Assembly: GCF_003202695.1 (NCBI RefSeq)
Contig: NZ_QGLL01000008.1
Span: 186,001 to 250,000, forward strand
From: Bifidobacterium asteroides
GTDB lineage: Bacteria > Actinomycetota > Actinomycetes > Actinomycetales > Bifidobacteriaceae
Length of the DNA stretch: 64,000 nucleotides
Direction: 5' to 3'
Shown here: positions 40,588 through 47,943 of the stretch, in pieces
Numbering within the stretch: position 1 is the first letter of the stretch
Layout of the letters: each line of letters begins with the position of its first letter
Position numbers and translations under genes: made by a program
The notes under the pieces: model-generated
Told to the model about the DNA's origin: nothing
Databases searched by the model: none
What the model saw: the letters and a program-made list of their open reading frames with translations, nothing else

Positions 40588-40729
40588 AGTCAACCTCTCA
40601 TCCCGTGCTGATCCGCTCACAGCGACCTTCCGCCAGTTTACAGCTGTGGTCTGGTTCTGAGTGTTCGGTTCCAACGGCAAAACGACGATGGCGCTATCTG
40701 CCTTGAGCCAGCTTATGAGGGTGCTCAGC

Positions 40730-41571
40730 ATGATGAAAGAGTCGAAGCCGGTTTCATCTTCTCTACGGCCTTTCGCCCAACTGGCGGACTTCCTATGCGA
40801 AATCCTTGGGCCTGACACGAAAATGGTTCTTCAGAATGCCAAGGATGTCTCGCATCCGATGGTCGCCATCGCCAGCGGCCACTTGAGCGGACGCACCATA
40901 AGGCAGTCCCGCCACCGACCTGTTCCTGCGCATCTGACGGAACCATGAAGACGACCAGCGTGACTATCTGACCCATTACACTGGCTACGCCATCCAAGGA
41001 TGCCCCATGGTCTCCTCTACCTTTTCCTGCGGAATGCAAAAGGACGGGTGATCTGCTTTCTCTGCATCAACACCGATAACTCCACCTTCCAGCGGGCCAG
41101 CCAGCAGCCAAGGCGGGCAGGCGCCTATCTGGATGCACTAGGACTGACCGGATCAGCCGTGAATCTTATGGACATGGAGACCCCGCCAGAGGAATCGGAC
41201 ACCCAACGCGTCCAGGCCAAACGGAATTCCAGTGCCGTCCATCCAAATGCCGGGATCGGGGCCGACCAATCGACTCATGAGGCGCTCTCAGTGAACACAG
41301 ACGAACTGGTTACACATACCATCGCTGACTTCACCGCTGAGCTGGGTGTTCCTCCGACAAGAATGAGTCGACAGGAGCGGCTGCAGCTGATCACTCGCCT
41401 GGAGGGCTCGGAGTCTCTCTCATTAAGGGCGCAGTGGACACGGCTGCCAGGGCTCTAGGGGTCTCCTCCCCCAGCACCTGCCGCTATTTGCACACGACCC
41501 GCAATGCTGCTTCGGGCCCTCGATCAGAGCACTTCGGCTCGTCCTATTCAGCGTTGACACACCCCCTCTAG
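40730..41571 (+). pseudogene. Decayed YheO/DauR-family transcriptional regulator
   Basis: The intact family has an N-terminal YheO-like PAS domain and a C-terminal helix-turn-helix. Here the parts lie in several frames. MMKESKPVSSSLRPF with LGPDTKMVLQN and VAIASGHLSG comes first. After a shift, PATDLFLRI hits TGA and RDYLTHYTGYA follows; then comes LRNAKGRVICFLCINTD in another frame, and THTIADFTAELG leads to a last shift. The HTH part reads LIKGAVDTAARALGVSS with CRYLHTTRN and ends near 41571. At least three frameshifts and one stop are needed to join them. The HTH region is the best preserved, so decay is recent. Confidence 0.75.
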
Positions 41572-41608
41572 GGTGTATGATTAATAGTAGATATACGGGG
41601 GACGTATA
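41554..41608 (+). promoter_or_regulatory. Strong promoter with two palindromes
   Basis: TTGACA (41554-41559) and TATGAT (41576-41581) are spaced 16 bases, close to sigma-70 consensus. Between them ACACCC and GGGTGT (41559-41576) form a palindrome with a 6-base centre; its CCC..GGG layout resembles CsoR/CopY-type metal operators. A second palindrome TATACG-N5-CGTATA (41592-41608) follows the start site. The promoter reads into the gene-poor stretch that ends in the structured RNA, and it overlaps the last codons of the regulator pseudogene. Confidence 0.55.
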
Positions 41609-41659
41609 CATGAAGGACCTACAGGAGCTAAGCTGTTTTCAGTTCCAGAGGAGATGTAC

Positions 41660-41743
41660 ATGCGTATAGTTTCCCGATATATATCTACGACTCTTTTTCG
41701 AGCATGTTTCGTATTCTCTTCACCGATAAATTCGCATACTTAG
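41660..41743 (+). CDS. Possible leader peptide, 27 aa
   Basis: ATG 41660 is preceded by AGAGGAG at a good distance and follows the strong promoter at 41554. The peptide starts MRIVSRYISTTLFRACF and stops at TAG 41741. It has no known homologue to me. It may be a leader peptide, a small toxin-like peptide or chance. Confidence 0.25.
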   Translation: MRIVSRYISTTLFRACFVFSSPINSHT

Positions 41744-41870
41744 CGGTTCTACGGAATCGCTTCCGGATCATTGTACTGTGCGTAGATCTTATGGCTGCCA
41801 GTATGTACGTCTGCTGGCATTCAAGCCTAGGTGCACGCCCGCAAATGCTCTATGATCCGACATAAAAAAC

Positions 41871-41950
41871 GCGCCTAGCTCTTTTCCCCCGGCTTGCATG
41901 TGAAGCCATACATATTTGCATCGGCGGATCGTGGATGCTAGAGCTAGGCG
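41871..41950 (+). ncRNA. Candidate three-way-junction RNA
   Basis: Outer stem CGCCTAGCTCT (41872-41882) pairs perfectly with AGAGCTAGGCG (41940-41950), 11 bp. Inside are two hairpins: GGCTT/AAGCC (41891-41907) with a 7-base loop and GCATC/GATGC (41918-41938) with an 11-base loop. It is followed 4 bases later by a strong GC hairpin. No coding frame explains the pairings. It does not match TPP, SAM, purine, FMN or cobalamin consensus as I know them. Strand is assumed from the upstream promoter. Confidence 0.4.
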
Positions 41951-41954
41951 GCGA

Positions 41955-41989
41955 AAGGACGGCCCCGGCAATAGCCGGGGCTGGTCCTT
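41955..41989 (+). terminator. Strong GC hairpin after the candidate RNA
   Basis: AAGGAC pairs with GTCCTT and GCCCCGGC with GCCGGGGC around an AATA loop, 14 bp with a small bulge. No U-run follows, as often in high-GC actinobacteria. It would end a transcript from the 41554 promoter, giving an RNA of about 400 bases. Confidence 0.55.
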
Positions 41990-42181
41990 CTATTGAGCTT
42001 ATCAAGAAAATTCTGAGTATAAAACCTTATTCATTCCGTTGGCAGTCATTGGAGACGAAAACCAGTGTTGGGATATGCTACCCCATTGACTGCAAGATCA
42101 ATAGATAATGATCCTCCAATTCGTCCCACTAAAGTCACTGAAAACTTGTCGAAGCTTCCCAATGCTTGCTCTGCGGAACTT
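41990..42181. other. Gap without a recognised gene
   Basis: AT-rich stretch between the GC hairpin and the partial tRNA copy. No start site with a ribosome binding site and no motif was recognised on either strand. Confidence 0.5.
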
Positions 42182-42217
42182 TCAAGGACTTGAATTCGGG
42201 ACCGAACATTATGAGTC
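42182..42217 (-). repeat. Partial tRNA-Met 3'-half copy, possible fossil att site
   Basis: On the plus strand, 42182-42217 matches 45161-45194 of the tRNA complement (TCA..GG..CTTGAA...GGACCGAAC.ATTATGAGTC) at about 31 of 37 positions with one gap. It covers the anticodon loop to the T-arm in the same orientation as the intact tRNA 3 kb away. Elements that integrate into tRNA genes leave exactly such a 3'-half copy at their far end, on the 3' side of the gene, as here. Confidence 0.55.
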
Positions 42218-42624
42218 TTATGGTTTATGGGGCGAACGTGTTCCCGCACCGGGATATCCTGTCGCACACGCACCCCGACTGTCCCTGTGCCTCTGCCTTT
42301 GGGGCTGGCAGGAGATTCTCAGCCATACCAAGGCCATCCTCGGCAACGCCGAGCACACCGGACTCACAGAATGATGATTTTCTCATGGAAGTGTCCCTAT
42401 AAAATCAGGAATTCGCCCGCAATGCGGCGGTCGACATCGACAACAGGACCGCCCGGCTCGAAAGGCCGTCAACACCATGGTCCTTCGACTGGGTACTCGC
42501 CATCTCCAACACGCCGTCGGTCTGGACAGACAAGTCAAAAATCCTCAACAGGCTCAATAAACCAACCGCTTAAAGACTGTCAGTCTCAGTGTGACGATGC
42601 TCCGATTAGGCTGATGCCGTGCAA
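42218..42624. other. Gene-poor stretch with a decayed reading frame
   Basis: No intact gene. A plus-strand frame runs to TAA 42400 and continues after it with codons for NAAVDIDNRTARLE and SFDWVLAISNTPSVW before another stop. That second part has natural-looking composition and may be the tail of a lost protein, but I cannot name a family. Confidence 0.35.
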
Positions 42625-42652
42625 TCCATTCCCCGTAAGAACGGGGAATGGA
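42625..42652 (-). terminator. Hairpin after the surface-protein gene
   Basis: TCCATTCCCCGT and ACGGGGAATGGA are perfect 12-bp complements with an AAGA loop, 13 bases past the stop of the surface-protein gene. No U-run follows. Confidence 0.65.
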
Positions 42653-42664
42653 GGATCGTCGCTA

Positions 42665-44569
42665 TTATCTATTCTTGAGTATTGCTCGTCTTATTGATAA
42701 AAGCGAGGCACCAGCAAGCATGAGCCCAATAGCGGTGACAACAAGCGTGCCGCTGTCTTGCCCGGTGTTAGGCAGACCTCCCGAGTTTGCACCGGAGCTA
42801 TGCAGGGTTCCCGGTTTCCACATGGCGTACAGGACGATATCGTTGTCCGGCATGGTATCGGTAGTAAAATCCCATGCTTTCTGTGGAGGATCCTTTTCGA
42901 TGCTCCAACCTGCAAACGTATAGCCAGGACGCGTGGGTTGCTCTTTCGGTTCCGGTATGGTGCTTCCTAGGGCAACATTTTGCATGCCTGGGGCAGCACT
43001 GTTTCCCCCATTCACATCGAATGTGACAGTATGGGTGCCGACTGACTGCCATTGCGCGAACAAGGTGATATCTTCGCCGCCTGGAGCGTCTTTGGAGAAG
43101 TCCCACCATACTCCGCTGGCGTCTGCCTTGGTGTTCCAGCCGACAAAGGTATATCCAAGTCTTGTCGGGTTTGTTGGTGCTCGCACCAGATCTACCGATA
43201 CGAGATTCTGCGCGACCGGTGTTTTACCTATGCCTCCGTTGAGGTTGAAATTCACGGTTGAATAGAAATCATTGTTCTTTTGGAAGAATGCGGTGCCGAG
43301 TGCTGTATCTCTACTGGCAAGTCCAAACAGGAATGTCGAGTAATCGATGCCTTGTACCGAATCAGCCTGCCAGTCAGGCTGCGTTAAGCTATACCGCCAA
43401 AGGATCTTTTTCGACGTATCCGACTGTAGGCTGTACACGCCCTTGTTCTGTCTGTATAAATTCAGAAGATCTTCAGTGCCGCTCGGATTTATTGGAAGGA
43501 ATCCTGAAATGATCTGAGGAGATACAATCTTGAATTCATTGTTGTTAATCGAGTCCGCATGGTATCCCACGGGTGCTGGTGCTGTTCCGGCCCCATTGCC
43601 CCACTCGTAAGGAGCGAGGCCTTCATCTGCCGCCCAAAGCTTGTCGGCTTTGCATGCATTGATCATATATGACTTATATTCGTCAGACTTCGAGAACATG
43701 TTGACCATGTAGTACGGGAACAGAAGCGTGAATGACGACATGTAGTGATCGGTGCCATCTGTGAGAAGCTTGAGACCCTGATAATCCTTGGTGAGGAGGT
43801 TGGCTGGAGTGGCGTATTTATTCTTCCACAATTGAGCAGCTTTGCCTTCTGGCTTGTCGATGTTCTGGTTATAGGCAAGCCAAGCCACGATAATATACTC
43901 ATTGTAAGGAAGCGTTACAGCTTTGCTGTCCCCCGTTCCGTCCGCATTCATGATCATGTAGATTCCGCCGGTATTCGGGTCTGCTATGGCTGCGCCGAAA
44001 TCGATGGAATGATACAGTTTGGCGACCATCGTGTTGAGTTCTGGATCATTAAAGTAGTTGGCGGCGAATAGAGCCCCTGTCACAAAAATTGCTGTGTCAA
44101 TGGTGCTGAACTCTGAATTCCATTCTCGATGGCCATCTTCCAAATTGATAAAATGACGGAAATACCCGTTGGTGGTCCGCTCGGCGTGGAATCCTGGTGT
44201 GAGCCCGGTCATCGTTCGGATCGTCGTTTTCACATTGGAAAGAGCTTGAGGCTCCCAGCCTTTTTTGTGAGCAATAGCTTCCGACATGAGCCCGATGCCG
44301 GAGGCTGCGATGGAGGATGGATGATATGGCGGACTATCAGTAAGTAATATGCTGTCCCTGTATATGCCTTTCTCATTTCGCAAGTCCTTAAACACCTGAT
44401 AGCTATTGCTAAACAATGTATCTAACGTGTCTGCCTCCGCAGCGTTATCTTGTTGACTGATTTCATCAGCGCGAGCAGGATACGCAGAGGATGCAAACGG
44501 TATCGCCAATAAAGATAATGCCAATATGGGCGCAAGTATTAGCCGGGTGTATTTATACGCACTCTTCAT
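42665..44569 (-). CDS. LPXTG cell-wall-anchored protein with glucanase-like domain and two InlB B-repeats
   Basis: 634-aa surface protein. Residues 1-34 are a signal peptide ending YPARA. Residues about 50-410 resemble the PF10091 glycoamylase/GH144 group of beta-1,2-glucan enzymes: GYFRHFINLEDGHREWNSE and FSTIDTAIFVTGALFAANYF carry that family's pattern. Two Listeria-Bacteroides (Flg_new/InlB B) repeats follow, each with RxGYTFxGW and LFAQW/LYAMW. The C-terminus has LPNTG at 599-603, a hydrophobic helix and RRAILKNR, so sortase anchoring is expected. AAAGGAG precedes the ATG. GC is lower than the neighbours, suggesting transfer. The enzyme assignment is a family-level guess. Confidence 0.8.
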   Translation of the reverse strand: MKSAYKYTRLILAPILALSLLAIPFASSAYPARADEISQQDNAAEADTLDTLFSNSYQVFKDLRNEKGIYRDSILLTDSPPYHPSSIAASGIGLMSEAIAHKKGWEPQALSNVKTTIRTMTGLTPGFHAERTTNGYFRHFINLEDGHREWNSEFSTIDTAIFVTGALFAANYFNDPELNTMVAKLYHSIDFGAAIADPNTGGIYMIMNADGTGDSKAVTLPYNEYIIVAWLAYNQNIDKPEGKAAQLWKNKYATPANLLTKDYQGLKLLTDGTDHYMSSFTLLFPYYMVNMFSKSDEYKSYMINACKADKLWAADEGLAPYEWGNGAGTAPAPVGYHADSINNNEFKIVSPQIISGFLPINPSGTEDLLNLYRQNKGVYSLQSDTSKKILWRYSLTQPDWQADSVQGIDYSTFLFGLASRDTALGTAFFQKNNDFYSTVNFNLNGGIGKTPVAQNLVSVDLVRAPTNPTRLGYTFVGWNTKADASGVWWDFSKDAPGGEDITLFAQWQSVGTHTVTFDVNGGNSAAPGMQNVALGSTIPEPKEQPTRPGYTFAGWSIEKDPPQKAWDFTTDTMPDNDIVLYAMWKPGTLHSSGANSGGLPNTGQDSGTLVVTAIGLMLAGASLLSIRRAILKNR

Positions 44570-45148
44570 GTCGAGAAAACTCCTTTATTAGGATGGGAGG
44601 GGCTCTGCTGCTTTGCAAAGCTCAATAGTCAACTCTATCTGAATGCATCAAGAGCGCAATGAAAAAAGGGCCATTCCGGGCATGAAACATGTAAGTATTT
44701 TTTTCATTCTTACATGTGGCTATGGTCCCATCTGATCTGTGTATTATGTCTTCTGAGATATGCCCGATTTCAGCGATCGCGACGATGCGACCACCCGTCC
44801 GAAAGCGTGGCGGCAGCAGCATAGCGATACCAGCCAGGAACGCAACCAGCGCATCCGTACACTCCCCGAGCAAGGTAAAGATGCGATCTTCGACGCTCCG
44901 CCGAATCTCAGCAGGGCAGTAAGCTCCTCGAAGCCCGGCACAAGAAGATCGAGCGGATGCCTGCACACTCAAATGCAAGGCACCCATACAGGTGGTGCGA
45001 GCGCTCGACCGAAGTCGGCAGTGAAGATGATGCCAATCTATTTCCCCATGCAGGACAGTATGCATTTAGTATACATTTTGAGTCTAAGCCCCCATGTCAG
45101 CAAGCATAAGAAAACCCCTGCAGGCTTGGTGCTCGTAGGGGTTTCGTC
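44570..45148. other. Gap between the surface protein and tRNA-Met
   Basis: About 580 bases. The left part should hold the promoter of the surface-protein gene and contains an inverted repeat. Short frames on both strands between 44716 and 45170 lack start sites and motifs; their overlapping, GC-rich look suggests a degraded gene that I cannot name. Confidence 0.45.
44687..44717. promoter_or_regulatory. 9-bp inverted repeat upstream of the surface-protein gene
   Basis: ACATGTAAG (44687-44695) and CTTACATGT (44709-44717) are perfect complements around a T-rich 13-base spacer, about 120 bases upstream of the surface-protein start. The two-turn spacing (22 bases centre to centre) suits a dimeric regulator. 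It may be an operator or a cruciform. Confidence 0.45.
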
Positions 45149-45225
45149 TGGTGGGGCCTCAGGGGCTTGAACCCTGGACCGAACGATTATGAGTCGTTTG
45201 CTCTAACCGACTGAGCTAAGGCCCC
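45149..45225 (-). tRNA. tRNA-Met (anticodon CAT), CCA encoded
   Basis: The reverse complement folds into a complete cloverleaf. The acceptor GGGGCCT pairs with AGGCCCC. The D arm is GCTC...GAGC, the anticodon stem AACGA/TCGTT with loop CTCATAA, and the T arm CAGGG/CCCTG with loop TTCAAGC, followed by discriminator A and encoded CCA. Anticodon CAT: elongator Met is most likely, but tRNA-Ile with lysidine at C34 (a TilS substrate) uses the same anticodon and cannot be excluded by eye. Confidence 0.95.
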
Positions 45226-45295
45226 ACGCCGATCGTACCGGCCAGAGTCATGGTATCAAAACGACTCGTCATCAACCAGATCCGGGTTGTCGAAC

Positions 45296-46924
45296 CTATT
45301 TGGCGACCTGATTGTAGACAGGCAGACCCATGTACCCGAAAGGAGCCTGGCGGACCTGTTTGCCGGCCACTGCCGAGACCTTCCTGTACCAGAGCGGCAG
45401 CACTGGAAGATCCTTGAAGAGCACAGCCTCGGCCTGGCGGTAATCCTGCATGGCTTCGTCCTGGTCGGACTTGGAGGCAGCTCGAGAGAGGATGGCATCA
45501 TATTCTGCACTTTTGTAATCCCCGTTGTTCAGCCCCTTGCCATCAGCCTGGCTGGAGGCATAACCCTGAACCAAGTAGCCCTCGGGATGGGGATAGTCCG
45601 AGGTGATGCCCGAATTGAAAATGCTGTTGATCTGACGGTTATGAACCGCCGTATTGAATTCCTTGCCGGTCGGGAAGATATTCGGTTCCGTCTTGATCCC
45701 CAGAACCTGGGCGTACTCATGCAGAACCGCATCTACCCAGTCCTTGTCGGTCCCGTCGGCGCTGTACGCGATGCGAAGCGTGCCCTTCCAGGAAGATATG
45801 GCGTCAGCCTCCTTCCAAAGTTTACGAGCCTGGTCCGGATCGTGGCTCAGCACCTCATTGCCTTTGAGGCCGGCGGCATTCCCCTTGATGGTGGGGGCAA
45901 GAAAATCAGTAGCCGGTGTCACCGAACCGGCGAAGACCTTGTCTGCTATTTCCGCGCGATCCAGGGCATATGACAGGGCCGCCCGGCGAAGGGCGCCTTC
46001 CTGCCCCTGGAAATGCTCCAAGCCTTGCGGGATGGTCAGGGATCGGAAGGCCGGCCCCGGCTTGATCAGGGGCTGCAGGTCCGAATCGGCACGGAAGGTT
46101 TTCAGGCGGGAGACCGGAACCGTATCAAGCAAGTCCAGGTGGCCGGCTTCAACATCGGCATAGGCGGCATCAAGGCTCTGGTAGTCCCTGAACTCCAGGC
46201 TTCCGTTCCGAACCTTGCGCGGCCCTTTGTATGCAGGATCCTTCTCCAGCCTGATTGCCTGATTGGGCACCCATGATTTGAAGCGGTAGGGCCCATTCCC
46301 GATCGGTTTCTTGCCGAAGGCTTTGATGTCCTTGTAGGCGGACGCGGGCAGGGGAAGGAAGGCTACATCTCCCACCTTGTAGGGGAAGGAGGAATCCGGC
46401 TTGCTCATGGTCACCTCCAGAGTCAGGTCGTCAACCACCCGAAGACCAGACAGAGGGGTCTTGGGGTCGCCATGCTCATCCTGCACCTGCTCGTACCCGG
46501 CAATGGTCGAAAAAGCCGAGGCCCCCAGCTGCCCATTGGCTGCATTCGCGGCAAAAGACCACGAATCCGCGTAGGTCTTGGCGGTGATCTTCTCCCCATT
46601 GCTGAACGTGAGTCCTGGTTTGAGGACGATCGTGTACCGGCTTGCATCCTCATTGGGAGTAATCGATTCGGCCTCGACCAGGGTCATCCCGCCTTTGGCG
46701 TCGAAGGTGACCAACCCATCGAATAGCTGGGTCACCACCTTCCAGCCCGCGGTGTCGTTGGTGCTGGAGGGAATCAGAGGAGCCGCAGGTTCGGCATTGT
46801 TGACGCTGATGGCAGCATGGGGGTCGATTCTGTCTTCGTGGGAAGCCTGGGAGGTGCCGCAAGCGCCCGCTGCCAGGATAAGGGGCAACACCGCTGCTGC
46901 GAGGTAGGAACGAAGCTTGGTCAT
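45296..46924 (-). CDS. Peptide-binding lipoprotein, solute-binding family 5
   Basis: Orphan binding protein of a peptide ABC transporter. The signal peptide ends in a lipobox (LAAGAC at residues 18-23). The mature part carries DGLVTFDAKGGMT, the family motif region NGEKITAKTYADSW, GNGPYRFKSWVPNQ and a C-terminal lobe ending PLWYRKVS. 542 aa. No permease or ATPase genes are adjacent, so it must pair with components elsewhere. It lies next to tRNA-Met. Confidence 0.92.
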   Translation of the reverse strand: MTKLRSYLAAAVLPLILAAGACGTSQASHEDRIDPHAAISVNNAEPAAPLIPSSTNDTAGWKVVTQLFDGLVTFDAKGGMTLVEAESITPNEDASRYTIVLKPGLTFSNGEKITAKTYADSWSFAANAANGQLGASAFSTIAGYEQVQDEHGDPKTPLSGLRVVDDLTLEVTMSKPDSSFPYKVGDVAFLPLPASAYKDIKAFGKKPIGNGPYRFKSWVPNQAIRLEKDPAYKGPRKVRNGSLEFRDYQSLDAAYADVEAGHLDLLDTVPVSRLKTFRADSDLQPLIKPGPAFRSLTIPQGLEHFQGQEGALRRAALSYALDRAEIADKVFAGSVTPATDFLAPTIKGNAAGLKGNEVLSHDPDQARKLWKEADAISSWKGTLRIAYSADGTDKDWVDAVLHEYAQVLGIKTEPNIFPTGKEFNTAVHNRQINSIFNSGITSDYPHPEGYLVQGYASSQADGKGLNNGDYKSAEYDAILSRAASKSDQDEAMQDYRQAEAVLFKDLPVLPLWYRKVSAVAGKQVRQAPFGYMGLPVYNQVAK

Positions 46925-47012
46925 AGGAGGACCCTTCCTGCCCGGTACGGGCTGTCACAGCTGCACAACAAACCTATAGTCAATGCAGTCGGTTTGGCGA
47001 GGATGCCGATGT

Positions 47013-47639
47013 TCAGACCTGCCTGACATCCCGCCCGGATGCCAGCCGATCCAGCGCACCGGTGCTGCCGATGGCCCGGAAGAGGAACCAGCTGGTCAGT
47101 CCAGCCAGGACCACTCCGCTGATCAGTTCGCAGATGGTGCCGATGATCCCTCTCGGGCTGAGGAGGGAGACCCCCTGATAGTAGAAGGCCAGGAGAAAAG
47201 CGTTATACACCAGCGCTATCAGAATTCCACCCAGAACGGTAGTTCCCAGGGTCCACCGGCGGTAGCGGAATATTCCGAAGGCCAACTCCGCGCAGAGGGC
47301 CTCGACGATGGCCTCCACAAAAATCATCGGCACGTTATAGGCGTTGCCTGGCAAAATCTCGACCAGGACGCTGATGATGCCAACATAGACGGCCGCGCCA
47401 GGCTTGCGCAATATCAGCAGGGACAGAGTGCAGGGAAAATAGAAGATCCCATGCAAAAGGGCGGCCATACCGGGAAGAAGGGCCGTCATCAGCGGGAATA
47501 TCCACGAGGCGAGCAGGCTGGCCAACCAGTAGATCAGCCCTGACACCGCGCCCAGTCCGGCGCCGACCGCAATGTCAAGCGGTCTCCAGCGCAACCGATG
47601 AGCTGCGGAAATCCGACCCTGCTGCTGTTTCGCCGTCAT
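47013..47639 (-). CDS. ECF transporter S component, YkoE-like
   Basis: Small membrane protein with six helices (208 aa). LRWRPLDIAVGAGLGAVSGLI at the start and VPMIFVEAIVEALCAELAF inside match the YkoE-type substrate-capture subunits that in other bacteria import thiamine precursors. The EcfA/EcfT partners are not in the window to the left or right. No TPP riboswitch was found in the leader. A hairpin lies just before the ribosome binding site. Confidence 0.72.
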   Translation of the reverse strand: MTAKQQQGRISAAHRLRWRPLDIAVGAGLGAVSGLIYWLASLLASWIFPLMTALLPGMAALLHGIFYFPCTLSLLILRKPGAAVYVGIISVLVEILPGNAYNVPMIFVEAIVEALCAELAFGIFRYRRWTLGTTVLGGILIALVYNAFLLAFYYQGVSLLSPRGIIGTICELISGVVLAGLTSWFLFRAIGSTGALDRLASGRDVRQV

Positions 47640-47653
47640 TGAGACTCCCTTAC

Positions 47654-47675
47654 GGCCGTCATAGAGCGGACGGCC
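47654..47675 (-). promoter_or_regulatory. Hairpin next to the ribosome binding site of the ECF gene
   Basis: GGCCGTC and GACGGCC pair perfectly with an 8-base loop, ending 4 bases before TAAGGGAG, the binding site of the gene at 47639. Further upstream a CCCG-CCGGC/GCCGG-CGGG stem is possible. Together they could form a regulated leader. Known vitamin riboswitch motifs were not seen. Confidence 0.4.
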
Positions 47676-47943
47676 CGTTCCTCATGCGCACAGCGATATG
47701 ACGCAGCCTGCCCATGCCGACAAAGGCCCGTCCGGCGTTCCTTGACCTGCGCATGCCGGGCGGGAACGTCGACTCAAGGCTACCCCGACCACAGCTGCAG
47801 AACCAGGGCCGGGTCATAGGTCTTGTTTATAAGCGGCCATCCGCCCACTCCACCTTGCTTATCAGCCCGGCGCATAAGTCAGAAGTTCCCACTACCATGA
47901 ATGCAGTTTGCACTGTCTCTCTATGGTACTGTGAGGTAGCTTC

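Noticed and set aside
41871-41950. Terminal inverted repeats of a small mobile element
   Set aside because: The 11-bp arms could be MITE ends, but no target-site duplication flanks them and no second copy is in the window; RNA structure is the simpler reading.
44622-45170. Overlapping frames of 136-147 aa beside tRNA-Met
   Set aside because: No ribosome binding site and no transposase, regulator or toxin motif; three frames are equally open, so coding is not supported.
47640-47943. TPP riboswitch upstream of the YkoE-like gene
   Set aside because: No CTGAGA or ACCTGATCTGG-type core in the leader on either strand.
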